The notes under the pieces are model-generated. The model made no database searches. It was not told the DNA's origin and worked only from the letters and a program-made list of their open reading frames with translations. A program made the position numbers and the translations under genes. From contig NZ_JAUYUS010000032.1 in the NCBI RefSeq assembly GCF_030694575.1, forward strand, positions 1-43,328: a stretch of 43,328 bases of DNA, read 5' to 3'. Source of the DNA: Parvibaculum sp. (GTDB lineage Bacteria; Pseudomonadota; Alphaproteobacteria; Parvibaculales; Parvibaculaceae). Below, one piece after another: positions 24,789 to 32,954 of this stretch. The first letter of the stretch is position 1; the number at the start of each line of letters is the position of its first letter.

Positions 24789-26537
24789 ATGGCGGCGCGT
24801 TTGCTGAGGCGGTCGGGGGTGCTTGCCGCCGTGCTCGGGTTCATGGCGGTGGCGGCATGGGCCGAGACGCCTTCCACGGCGACGATGACGCCGGTGGCGA
24901 GCGGGGGCGAGGTGCTGGACCCCGCGCATTACCAGACGCCCGAAGGTTTTCGCTGGCGCATCACCAAAACCGCGTGGACGGAAAGCGACGAGCGCGCCTT
25001 CGGCGAATTCGTGACCGCGATCGGCGAGAGCGATTGCCGGACTTTCGACGAATGCCTGAAGGGGCCGTGGAACATCTACCGCGCGAGCGATCCGAAGGGC
25101 ATGTTCTTCTATGCCGATTGCGCGGACCTGCCCTATGCGCTCAGGGCCTATTTCGCGTGGAAGACGGGTTTGCCCTTTTCCTATGCGAGCGGCGTGGCGG
25201 CGGTCGGGCAGTCGCGGGATTTGCGCTATTCGCGCTATGGCAACTACGTCTACAAGCGGAGCGACGTGGTTCCTTCCGTGGAAGGCGCCTTTCCGAACGG
25301 GCGGAGCGTGCTCAATGCGATCAACAATGTCGTTTCAAGCGCCATGTACCGCTTTGCGCCGGAACAGACGCGGGGCGAGACGTTCGACTTCTACCCGGTG
25401 AAGATCGCGAAGGGATCCATTCGTTCGGGTACGGTGATTTACGATCCGAACGGGCATGTGGCGGTCGTCTACAGCGTGGACGACGAGGGCCGCATTCGCT
25501 TCATCGACGCGCATCCCGACAATTCGCTGACGCGCGGCACATATGGCAAGCGGTTCGTGCGGGCTTCCGCGCCGATGGGGGCGGGGTTCAAGAACTGGCG
25601 GCCGATGAAGCTCGCAGGTGCAAGGCAGGGCGCGGACGGCACCTGGCATGGCGGGCGCGTGGTTCTCGCCGCGGATCACGAGATCGCCGATTGGTCCGAC
25701 GAGCAATTTTACGGGAACGGCGCGCCTGGTGCGAAGCAGTGGGGATCGGCGGTCTTCATCCATGACGGGCAAAGGCTCGATTATTACGATTATGTGCGGC
25801 AGGCGGTGGCCGCCGGCAACGTGACCTACAATCCGGTCATGGAAACGAAGCTGATGGTGCGGGAGCTTTGCGACGACCTGCATTACCGCGCGCAATCGGT
25901 CGATGTGGCGGTCATGGCAGGGCTTCAGCGGCAACCCCAACCGTCGCGTCTGCCGGACAATATCTACGGCACGACGGGCGACTGGGAGACCTATTCGACG
26001 CCGTCGCGCGATGCGCGGCTCAAGACGTCGTTCGTGGAATTGCGCGAGCAGATCGTGCGGTTCATCGAGATGGCGCGGACGGGCGACCCGAAGCTCGACT
26101 ATGCCGGGACGAACCTGCCGGCGGACCTGCAGGCCGCCTATACCGAGGAGGCGGAGGCCTGCGAGGTCGTCTACACCGCAAGCGACGGCACGGCGCGGTC
26201 GTTGAGCTTTGAAGAGGCGCGGATGCGTGCGTTCGATTTCTCCTTCGATCCCTATCATTGTCCCGAACTTCGCTGGGGCGCGCGCTCGGCAGCGGAGCTT
26301 GCCACCTGCCCGGACGGCGAATTGAAGCGCGCGTGGTACGACGCGCAGCAGCGGTTGCGGAACCAGGTGGAGCGCACTTACGACGCGCGGATGGGATTCA
26401 CGCTCAGTGATTTGCAGATGCGGGTGGCCGGAAGCGGCGCCGACGCGCCGCCGGATACCGATGCGCTCGCGGCGCTGCGGAAGCATCTGTCGCAAGCGGG
26501 CGCCGACGAACTCCGGGCCGCATCGTCCGAACCCTGA
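24789..26537 (+). CDS. Secreted protein of unknown family with Cys/His/Asp layout
   Basis: A 582-residue protein I do not recognise. Residues 1-25 are a signal peptide ending AWA, with cleavage before E26. In the first half C111 lies in YADCADLPYALRAYFAWK, followed by H223 in NGHVAVVYSV and D240/H242 in IRFIDAHPDNS. Cys at a helix start, His opening a strand and Asp/Asn in the next strand is the arrangement of papain-fold NlpC/P60, CHAP and transglutaminase-like enzymes, so a cell-wall or protein cross-link activity is possible; this is inference from spacing only. The second half has several Cys (CDDL, CEVV, CPEL, CPDGE) that may form disulfides. GGGAGAGGG precedes ATG 24789. It is convergent with an outer-membrane barrel gene, stops 1 bp apart. 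Confidence 0.78.
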   Translation: MAARLLRRSGVLAAVLGFMAVAAWAETPSTATMTPVASGGEVLDPAHYQTPEGFRWRITKTAWTESDERAFGEFVTAIGESDCRTFDECLKGPWNIYRASDPKGMFFYADCADLPYALRAYFAWKTGLPFSYASGVAAVGQSRDLRYSRYGNYVYKRSDVVPSVEGAFPNGRSVLNAINNVVSSAMYRFAPEQTRGETFDFYPVKIAKGSIRSGTVIYDPNGHVAVVYSVDDEGRIRFIDAHPDNSLTRGTYGKRFVRASAPMGAGFKNWRPMKLAGARQGADGTWHGGRVVLAADHEIADWSDEQFYGNGAPGAKQWGSAVFIHDGQRLDYYDYVRQAVAAGNVTYNPVMETKLMVRELCDDLHYRAQSVDVAVMAGLQRQPQPSRLPDNIYGTTGDWETYSTPSRDARLKTSFVELREQIVRFIEMARTGDPKLDYAGTNLPADLQAAYTEEAEACEVVYTASDGTARSLSFEEARMRAFDFSFDPYHCPELRWGARSAAELATCPDGELKRAWYDAQQRLRNQVERTYDARMGFTLSDLQMRVAGSGADAPPDTDALAALRKHLSQAGADELRAASSEP

Positions 26538-26538
26538 G

Positions 26539-27360
26539 TCAGAAGCGATACCAGAGAGCGAACCGGGCGACCGTCTCGTCGACGGTGCTGCGCCCGATGA
26601 TGGTGCGTTCGATGCCTGCCTCCGCCGACCAGCCGGGCGCCAGATGGTCCGGGAGGGCGTAAACGGCGGAGAAGGCGAGTTTGCCGGACTGGTAGCTTTC
26701 GCCGTTCGAGGCCGGTTTCAAGGCGACGGTGTTGAGGCTTTTCACGAGGAGCATGATGCGCGGCCAGGGCTTGATGCCCAATGTCACGTCCGCGCGGACC
26801 TCGTCCGGCCGGTTCCGGTCGCGATAGCGGTAGCCGACTTCCTGAACGGAGAAGATGTCGAGGCCGGAGAGCGTTTCGTTCCGTGCCATGACGAGCGCCA
26901 GTTCGGCGTCGATGTCGCCGCTCGCCGTCGCCGCGGGATCGTCGCCAGTCCGCATGAGGTGGAGCGTCATCAAGGGCTGCAACGAGAACAGGGTATCCTT
27001 CCAGCTGCCGAGCGCGAGGCGCGCGCCTGCCTTGAGACGCGAGATATCCGTGTTGCTGTGTTCTTCGCCGTAGTAGTCGGTCTTTTCGGCGGTATAGGCG
27101 GCTTCGCCTATGAGGGTCAGGTTCCGGGTCAGGCCGTATTCGGCATAGGGGGCTATCTCGAATTTGGTATAGCGGCTCGTCGCGCGTTTGCTGCCGTCCG
27201 CCTCGTATCTCTCATCGGCGGAGAGCCACGTGAAACTCGCGATTATCTCGCCGGTTCCTGGCGCCAAAGGCCAGCCGCCCGCCTTCGCCTGCGTGGCGGA
27301 AAGCGACGCAGCGAAGGCGCAGATCAGGAAAATGCCGTTGCGCGGTAAAGATCGCCGCAC
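26539..27360 (-). CDS. Predicted outer-membrane beta-barrel protein
   Basis: A 273-residue exported protein with a signal peptide (GIFLICAFAASLSATQAKA). The mature part alternates polar and apolar residues in about ten strand-length blocks (for example YTKFEIAPYAEYGLTRNLTLIGEAAY and KLAFSAVYAL) and ends ARFALWYRF. A C-terminal aromatic Phe is the recognition signal for the BAM machinery. The start is probably GTG 27360, preceded by GGGGGG. No specific family is recognised. Size fits a small 10- to 12-strand barrel. Confidence 0.75.
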   Translation of the reverse strand: MRRSLPRNGIFLICAFAASLSATQAKAGGWPLAPGTGEIIASFTWLSADERYEADGSKRATSRYTKFEIAPYAEYGLTRNLTLIGEAAYTAEKTDYYGEEHSNTDISRLKAGARLALGSWKDTLFSLQPLMTLHLMRTGDDPAATASGDIDAELALVMARNETLSGLDIFSVQEVGYRYRDRNRPDEVRADVTLGIKPWPRIMLLVKSLNTVALKPASNGESYQSGKLAFSAVYALPDHLAPGWSAEAGIERTIIGRSTVDETVARFALWYRF

Positions 27361-27370
27361 CCAAAGCCCC

Positions 27371-27442
27371 CCATGGCGACAGGGCCATGGTGACGGCCGG
27401 ACTTGTCTAAGTAAAGCGGCGGGCCTAAGTAAACCGCCGGGA
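27371..27442. repeat. Palindrome plus 18-bp tandem repeat in divergent promoter region
   Basis: CCATGGC (27371-27377) and GCCATGG (27384-27390) form a dyad. Next, two 18-bp units, each starting CTAAGTAAA, occupy 27407-27424 and 27425-27442 with 15 of 18 bases identical. This lies between the divergent barrel gene and nitroreductase gene and could bind a regulator. Confidence 0.45.
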
Positions 27443-27478
27443 GAGGCCCACTCACCGTCACCGGACAGAGGATTTCTT

Positions 27479-28063
27479 TTGCCCCGATCTCAGGAAACCA
27501 TCGACCTTCTACTGACGCGCCGGTCTGCGAAAGCGCTGACCATGGTGGAGCCGGGGCCGGGGGACGCGGAACTCGAAATCATTCTGCGGGCGGGCGCGCG
27601 CGTGCCGGATCACGGCAAGCTGGCGCCGTGGCGCTTCATCGTCTTCAAGGGAGAGGCGCGCCGGCAGTTCGGCGAAGTGCTCAGCCGCGCCTGTGCCGCG
27701 ACGCAGCCGGGGGCGACAAGCGATCAGGTGGCCTTCGAGGCCAACAGGCTGACGCGGGCCCCGGTCGTCGTCGCCGTGATCTCGCGGGTGACGCCGGGCA
27801 TAAAGATACCCGAGTGGGAGCAGCTTCTGTCGGCCGGTGCGGTCTGCCAGAACATGCTGATCGCCGCTACCGCGCTCGGATATGGCGCACAATGGCTGAC
27901 CGAGTGGTATGCGTTCGATGCCGGGGTCAACGAGGCGCTCGGGCTGGCGGAGAACGAGAAGGTTGCGGGATATCTCTATTTCGGCAGCGAAAGCGTGCCG
28001 AAGGACGAACGTCCGCGGCCGGAGCTTTCCGAGATCACGTCCGAATGGACGCCGAAAGACTGA
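27479..28063 (+). CDS. Nitroreductase family protein (YdjA-like)
   Basis: A 194-residue FMN oxidoreductase. ETIDLLLTRRSAKALTM holds the FMN-phosphate Arg-Arg-Ser motif. GARVPDHGKLAPWRFIVF is the conserved second block, and SAGAVCQNMLIAATALGYGAQWLT the dimer/FMN helix. The pattern fits the small YdjA/TdsD-type branch. The start is TTG 27479: AGAGGA at 27467-27472 is ideally spaced, and no ATG gives a reasonable N-terminus. A longer frame upstream lies in the barrel gene's promoter and is rejected. It is convergent with the small membrane protein gene, with 3 bp between stops. Confidence 0.9.
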   Translation: MPRSQETIDLLLTRRSAKALTMVEPGPGDAELEIILRAGARVPDHGKLAPWRFIVFKGEARRQFGEVLSRACAATQPGATSDQVAFEANRLTRAPVVVAVISRVTPGIKIPEWEQLLSAGAVCQNMLIAATALGYGAQWLTEWYAFDAGVNEALGLAENEKVAGYLYFGSESVPKDERPRPELSEITSEWTPKD

Positions 28064-28066
28064 GGC

Positions 28067-28351
28067 CTAGCCGTTCTTGTAGTTGGGCGTGCCCCGCACT
28101 TCGCCTTCGGCGAAGCGGGTGAGGGCCGCACCCTGGGCAATGGCGACGCCCGCCTTGCCGCCGGGAACCGGCTTGCGGGAGCCGCCGCCGAAAATCGCGC
28201 TACGGTTGTCGAAGACGAATGACACGAACACCAGTCCCATGAGCAGCCCGACGCCGGTTGCCCCACCGCCGCTCTGAAGATAGATCAAGCCCGTCACGCC
28301 GACGCAGAAGGCGGCGATGAGCAAGGCGAGGATGATCTTGAAAGTCCTCAT
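28067..28351 (-). CDS. Small two-helix membrane protein, unknown
   Basis: A 94-residue protein with two hydrophobic segments, IILALLIAAFCVGVTGLIYL and VGLLMGLVFVSFVF, separated by a Gly-rich turn, then a basic cytosolic tail (KPVPGGKAGVAIAQGA). I do not recognise a family. The start is well supported by GGAGGG, 8 nt before ATG 28351. It is divergent from the HAD phosphatase. Confidence 0.75.
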   Translation of the reverse strand: MRTFKIILALLIAAFCVGVTGLIYLQSGGGATGVGLLMGLVFVSFVFDNRSAIFGGGSRKPVPGGKAGVAIAQGAALTRFAEGEVRGTPNYKNG

Positions 28352-28436
28352 GACGGCATCCCTCCGGCTTCCGATAGCTGGTCCCGGGTGACACTATAGA
28401 TCGGAATTGTGTCGAAACGGAACAGAGACGGTGGCG

Positions 28437-29186
28437 ATGGGCGGCGAAGTGCGGGGGAAGGTTCGGGGTATCCTGTTCGACAAGGACGGAACGCTTTTCG
28501 ACTATCACGGAACCTGGGCCCCGATCCTCGTCGAGGCGGCGGAGATTGCCGCGCGGGGCAGGCGCGAAATCGTGCCGGAAATGCTGGCGGCCATCGGCTA
28601 CGACGTGAAGACCGCGCGGGTGACGGCGGGGAGCATCGCGGCGGCGGGCGACACGTTCGGCCTCGCCGATGCGTGGCTTTCGATCGCCGGCGGCTGGGAC
28701 AGGCGGGCGCTGATCGAGGAAATGGACGGGCTCTTCGTGCGGCTGGCGCCGGAGCGGTCGCTGCCGGTGACAGACCTGCCGGCATTTTTCAACGGGCTGC
28801 GGAACAGGAGCATCCGGACGGGGATCGCGACCAACGATGCCGGCGCATCGGCGTGGGCGACGATCCTGCGGTTCGGGCTCGAGAGCTATATCGAGTTCGC
28901 GGCGGGATATGACAGCGGACACGGGCAGAAGCCGGGCCCGGGCATGGCGCTCGCTTTCTGCGCGGCGACGGGGCTGGCGCCGGGCGAGATCGCGGTGGTG
29001 GGCGACAACAGCCACGATCTGGAGATGGGCCGGAGCGCGGGCGCGGCGCTGAAGATCGGCGTGCTGACCGGCACCAGCAGCCGCGACGAATTGCTGCCGC
29101 TTGCGGATCATGTCATAGGCAGCATCGTGGAACTGCCCGCGCTGCTCGACAGGCTGGCGCTTAAGCGAGATCCCAGATCGACTTGA
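28437..29186 (+). CDS. HAD-superfamily hydrolase (phosphoglycolate phosphatase-like)
   Basis: A 249-residue cytosolic phosphatase. Motif I is ILFDKDGTLFDY, with nucleophile D15 and acid/base D17. Motif II is GIATNDAG (Thr where many have Thr/Ser), motif III Lys lies near GHGQKPGPGMAL, and motif IV is VVGDNSHDLEMGRSAG. A helical cap sits between motifs I and II, as in subclass I Gph/PgmB-like enzymes. ATG 28437 is used; GTG 28431 is possible. The 3' end overlaps the convergent PhyH gene by 26 bp. Confidence 0.9.
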   Translation: MGGEVRGKVRGILFDKDGTLFDYHGTWAPILVEAAEIAARGRREIVPEMLAAIGYDVKTARVTAGSIAAAGDTFGLADAWLSIAGGWDRRALIEEMDGLFVRLAPERSLPVTDLPAFFNGLRNRSIRTGIATNDAGASAWATILRFGLESYIEFAAGYDSGHGQKPGPGMALAFCAATGLAPGEIAVVGDNSHDLEMGRSAGAALKIGVLTGTSSRDELLPLADHVIGSIVELPALLDRLALKRDPRST

Positions 29187-29970
29187 AGTCGCGGGACTCT
29201 CCGAGGAGGCGCTGGGCGGGCGTCTTCTTGTCGATATGGCCGATCAGGTTCATGTAGGTGCCGAAGCCGCAGAGTTCCTGCAGGCGCGGCTCGAAAGTCT
29301 TCACGAGGTCGAGCGGCAGGCCGAGCTGCTGGTTCTCCTGCTGGCGGATGTAGCCGGCGCAGTAGTTCATGGCGATGCCGACGCGGCGCTTATCGGACCG
29401 GTTGGCGCCGCCGCCATGCCAGAGACTGCCATGCCAGACAAGGACCGAGCCTTTGGGCATTTCGGCCGGGATGCTGTCGTAATGCGTTCCGTATTCGGGG
29501 GAACGATCCCATTTATGCGTGCCGGGGATAATGCGCGTGGCGCCGTTTTTCTCGGTGAAATCCGTCAGCGCCCACATCGAATTGCAGACGAAGGGCACAT
29601 GGGGCTTTGCCACCGGCATGACCTGGTCGTCGGCGTGGATGGGCTGGCTCCTCTCGCCCGGGTCGATGGAGATGGAGGAGAGCGAGGAGATCAGGCAGCC
29701 CTTGTCCAGCACGCCTTCGACGATGGGCAGGACGGATGTATGGACGGGGATGCGCTGGAAGACGGCGCCGAAGGCGAGCAGGTTGTAGATGCGGACGGTG
29801 TGGTGACCCTCGAAACTGTTTTTCGCGGGCACGATATTCATGTCGCGCTCGAGCTTCAGCAGGGTCTCGTTCAACTCATCGACGAGAGCGGGCTCGATGG
29901 CGTTTTCGACGATGGTGTAGCCGTCCGCTTCGACCGCGGCGAGATGGCGGGCTGTTTCTTCAGGTGTCAT
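29161..29970 (-). CDS. Phytanoyl-CoA dioxygenase (PhyH) family protein
   Basis: A 269-residue Fe(II)/2-oxoglutarate oxygenase. The metal triad is H112 and D114 in PIHADDQ, and H185 in LWHGGGANRS, with R191 as the 2OG anchor. IIPGTHKWD and VPFVCNSMWALTDFTEKNGATR are typical PhyH blocks. Members hydroxylate diverse small molecules (phytanoyl-CoA, ectoine, mitomycin-like compounds); the substrate is not indicated. GGAGGA precedes ATG. It is followed upstream on the same strand by a TPR-2OG oxygenase gene. Confidence 0.93.
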   Translation of the reverse strand: MTPEETARHLAAVEADGYTIVENAIEPALVDELNETLLKLERDMNIVPAKNSFEGHHTVRIYNLLAFGAVFQRIPVHTSVLPIVEGVLDKGCLISSLSSISIDPGERSQPIHADDQVMPVAKPHVPFVCNSMWALTDFTEKNGATRIIPGTHKWDRSPEYGTHYDSIPAEMPKGSVLVWHGSLWHGGGANRSDKRRVGIAMNYCAGYIRQQENQQLGLPLDLVKTFEPRLQELCGFGTYMNLIGHIDKKTPAQRLLGESRDFKSIWDLA

Positions 29971-30034
29971 TTTGTCCTCCCCGACAGCCGCATGATACGC
30001 GCAGCGGCGGTTTCGTCCATATCGCCGGGCCGGT

Positions 30035-31477
30035 TCACCGCCAGCTTGTCGGCTTCACGTCGAAAGCGAGGCTGATGCGCTGCACGTCGCCCGAGAAGGG
30101 CAGGGTGCGGTGGAAGAGGTAGGAGGGGAAGAACAGCGCGTCGCCCTCGCGGGGTTCGTAGGCAATCGTCTTCGGCTCGAATTTCGCGTCGAATTCCGGC
30201 GGCGGATGGCCGAACTCGATCCAGCCGTCATGACCGTCTTCGCCCTTGCCGAGAGCGGGGGGCAGGGCGACGTAGTAGACGCCGCTCATCCAGCCGCCGA
30301 CATGGATATGCGAATGCTGGTGGCCGCCTTCGGAGAGAAGCGTGCCCCACAGGTCGAGATGGTAAGTCTTCGGGATCTGGCTGCGAAAGGGGTGGCGGGG
30401 TTCGCGCTCGATGCCGTCGAAATGGGCGTCGATGGCGCGGCGAAGCGCCTTTTCGAAGGAGATGAAGGGTTCGCGCGGCGCATCGAGGAGGAGGCCCGTC
30501 TGGCCGCCCTTGCGCGTCGCCTTGCCGAGCGGTTCCCAGGTGACCGTCGGGTCTTCGGCGAGGGCGGCGGCAAGTGCCTTGTTGAGATCGGCGAGGCTCG
30601 CATATCCGTCCGGGGGCGTCAGTGTCGTGCGGCCGATGAGTTTGCCGAGTTCGGCACGGTAGCCGGCGGGCATGTCGCCGAATTCCTGCGCGCGGGCGAA
30701 GGGCAACCATGCCGCCGCGCGCCGTTCCGGACCGTGGACGGCGAGCGTGCGCTCGAAAATCTCCGCTGCTTCGCGCGCCGCGCCGAGCTTCAGCCGCGCC
30801 ATGCCGAAGCTGACATAGGAGAGCGTGTCCCTGGGGTTGAGCGCGACCGCTTTTTCGTAAGCGGCGGCGGCGGCCTCGATGTTGCCGCGCTTCTGCTCGG
30901 CATTGCCGAGATTGCCGTAGGCAGCGGCGAGTTTCGGGTTGAGCGCGATGGCGGTCTGGAGCGCCTCGATCGCTTCATCCGTGCGGTCCTGCCGGAGCAG
31001 GACCATGCCGAGCTGCATGTAATAGGTGGGCAAAGGCTTGTGTTCCAGCGCGCGGCGGTACTCCGCTTCCGCATCGGCGAAACGGCTCGCCCGCTGATAA
31101 AGCTGCCCCAGCGTCGCGGCGATGCCCGGATGGGCCGGGAAGAGGTTGGCGGCGTGGCGGTAATGTTCGAGCGCCTCGCCCCAGCGGCCGGTTTGCTGGA
31201 GCAGGCGCCCGAGGTTGATCCAGGGCGTCGGCTCCGTCGGCATTAGCTTCAACGAGTGCCGCAGCAATCCCTCGGCTTCCTCGAACTGGCCGTTCTCCAC
31301 GATGATGGAAGCGAGCAGCGCCATGGCGTCGCCGTCGGTGGGCGTCTCCGCGAGCAGTTCGCGGCTGCGCTCCTCGGCGATGCGCTTGCGGCCCTCCTTC
31401 ATCAAGGCGAGAACTTCGCGGTAGCGGTCGGGAAGGGCGGGCTCGGCGGCGTTTTCGGTGCTCAAATTCTTATCCAT
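30035..31477 (-). CDS. TPR-repeat protein with C-terminal 2OG-Fe(II) oxygenase domain
   Basis: A 480-residue protein. Residues 15-290 contain about seven TPR units, for example PWINLGRLLQQTGRWGEALEHYRHAANLFP and AAYGNLGNAEQKRGNIEAAAAAYEKAVALNP. The C-terminal 190 residues match the 2OG-FeII_Oxy_5-type domain: HQHSHIHVGGWMSGVYYV carries the first ligands, and GDALFFPSYLFHRTLPFSGDVQRISLAFDV the last His and the 2OG Arg. TPR-oxygenase fusions of this type are thought to act on proteins or bound carriers. It is upstream of the PhyH gene with 64 bp between, possibly an operon. Confidence 0.9.
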   Translation of the reverse strand: MDKNLSTENAAEPALPDRYREVLALMKEGRKRIAEERSRELLAETPTDGDAMALLASIIVENGQFEEAEGLLRHSLKLMPTEPTPWINLGRLLQQTGRWGEALEHYRHAANLFPAHPGIAATLGQLYQRASRFADAEAEYRRALEHKPLPTYYMQLGMVLLRQDRTDEAIEALQTAIALNPKLAAAYGNLGNAEQKRGNIEAAAAAYEKAVALNPRDTLSYVSFGMARLKLGAAREAAEIFERTLAVHGPERRAAAWLPFARAQEFGDMPAGYRAELGKLIGRTTLTPPDGYASLADLNKALAAALAEDPTVTWEPLGKATRKGGQTGLLLDAPREPFISFEKALRRAIDAHFDGIEREPRHPFRSQIPKTYHLDLWGTLLSEGGHQHSHIHVGGWMSGVYYVALPPALGKGEDGHDGWIEFGHPPPEFDAKFEPKTIAYEPREGDALFFPSYLFHRTLPFSGDVQRISLAFDVKPTSWR

Positions 31478-31619
31478 TTATCGGCAAAACGAGGTTTGGC
31501 CGGGCTCAACCTGCACAGGGCCGCCTTGCCCGTCAATGCCGTGGCGACGGCTGCATGTATCACAATCGGGTGCCATATTGGCGGTTCAGGGGAGATTCGC
31601 TACCGGAAGGCTGGATTGG

Positions 31620-32951
31620 ATGACCGAACTGCGCACCGTTTCGTTTGGGGAGGCTTTCCGGGTCTGGGCGAAGATCGGTTTTCTGAGCTTTGGCGGCCCG
31701 GCGGGGCAGATCGCGCTGATGCACCGCATTCTGGTGGATGAGAAAAAGTGGCTCACCGAGCCGCAATTCCTCCATGCGCTCAATTTCTGCATGCTGCTGC
31801 CGGGGCCGGAGGCGCAGCAGCTTGCGACCTATGCGGGCTGGCTGCTGCATGGCGTGAAGGGCGGGCTGGCGGCGGGCCTCATGTTCATCCTGCCGGGCGT
31901 GGCCGTGATGCTCGGCCTCAGCATGCTTTATGCGGCCTATGCCGATCTCGGGCCGGTGGAGGCCGTGTTTTTCGGGATCAAGGCGGCGGTCTTCGCGATC
32001 GTGATCGAGGCGCTGATCCGCATTTCGAAGCGGGTGATGAAGTCGGGTGCCCTTTATGCCGTGGCGGCAGCCGCGTTTGCCGCGATCTTCTTTTTCGATG
32101 TGCCGTTTCCGCTGGTCATCGCGGGTGCGGCGCTTTTCGGTTTTGCCGCGGCGAGGCGTGCGCCGGGGATATTCGGCGATGCATTGAAAGTACCGGAGGA
32201 CGAAGAGCCGGGGATAAACGGTGGCGATCACACGCGGGCGTCGGCGGGGCGCGCGCTTGTCACGGCGGTCGCGGGACTGGCGCTGTGGCTCGGGCCGGTG
32301 GTGGCGCTGATCCTTGTCTTCGGCATGGGGCATGTGTTCGCGCAAGAGGCGGTTTTCTTCAGCAAGATGGCGGTCGTCACCTTCGGCGGCGCCTATGCGG
32401 TGCTGGCCTATGTGGCGCAGGAGGCGGTGCAGAATTACGGCTGGCTCAATCCCGGCGAGATGCTGGACGGGCTGGGGCTCGCCGAGACGACGCCGGGGCC
32501 GCTGATCCTGGTTTTGCAGTTCGTGGGATATCTGGCGGCGCATCGGGCGGAGACGGGGATCAGTCCTGCTCTTGCGGGCACCATCGGTGCGCTGGTGACG
32601 ATTTGGGTCACCTTCGCGCCGTGCTTCCTGTGGATTTTTCTCGGCGCGCCTTATGTGGAGCGGTTGCGGAAAGTCGAGACCCTCAATGCGGCTTTTACGG
32701 CGATCACGGCGGCGGTTGTCGGCGTGGTCCTCAATCTCGCGATCTGGTTCGGACTGCACGTGTTGTTCGGCGAGGTGGAGGAAGTGCGAACGGGGATATT
32801 GCGGCTGTGGGTGCCAGACCCGGCCACGCTCGATCCGTGGGCTCTCGCCCTGAGCGTGGCCGCGCTGGTCGCGGTCTTGCGCTTTCACGCGGGCATGCTG
32901 CCGGTGCTCGGTATGGCAGCGGCGGCAGGCGTTGCGATCAGCTTTCTTTGA
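31620..32951 (+). CDS. chrA: Chromate transporter, long-chain ChrA
   Basis: A 443-residue bidomain CHR-family transporter with ten or so hydrophobic segments. The duplicated half-signatures are FGEAFRVWAKIGFLSFGGPAGQIALMHR in the N-half and KMAVVTFGGAYAVLAYV in the C-half, and PGPEAQQLATYAGW and TTPGPLILVLQFVGYLAA are the paired PGP motifs. Family members export chromate using proton-motive force; some carry sulfate. ATG 31620 is preferred because it directly precedes the family N-terminus; a longer upstream frame is not homologous. It stops 3 bp before the convergent amidohydrolase stop. Confidence 0.94.
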   Translation: MTELRTVSFGEAFRVWAKIGFLSFGGPAGQIALMHRILVDEKKWLTEPQFLHALNFCMLLPGPEAQQLATYAGWLLHGVKGGLAAGLMFILPGVAVMLGLSMLYAAYADLGPVEAVFFGIKAAVFAIVIEALIRISKRVMKSGALYAVAAAAFAAIFFFDVPFPLVIAGAALFGFAAARRAPGIFGDALKVPEDEEPGINGGDHTRASAGRALVTAVAGLALWLGPVVALILVFGMGHVFAQEAVFFSKMAVVTFGGAYAVLAYVAQEAVQNYGWLNPGEMLDGLGLAETTPGPLILVLQFVGYLAAHRAETGISPALAGTIGALVTIWVTFAPCFLWIFLGAPYVERLRKVETLNAAFTAITAAVVGVVLNLAIWFGLHVLFGEVEEVRTGILRLWVPDPATLDPWALALSVAALVAVLRFHAGMLPVLGMAAAAGVAISFL

Positions 32952-32954
32952 CGA

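Noticed and set aside
31571-31583. GCCATATTGGC-like symmetry upstream of chrA, similar to the dyad at 4747
   Set aside because: Arms are only four bases and the spacing differs; likely chance.
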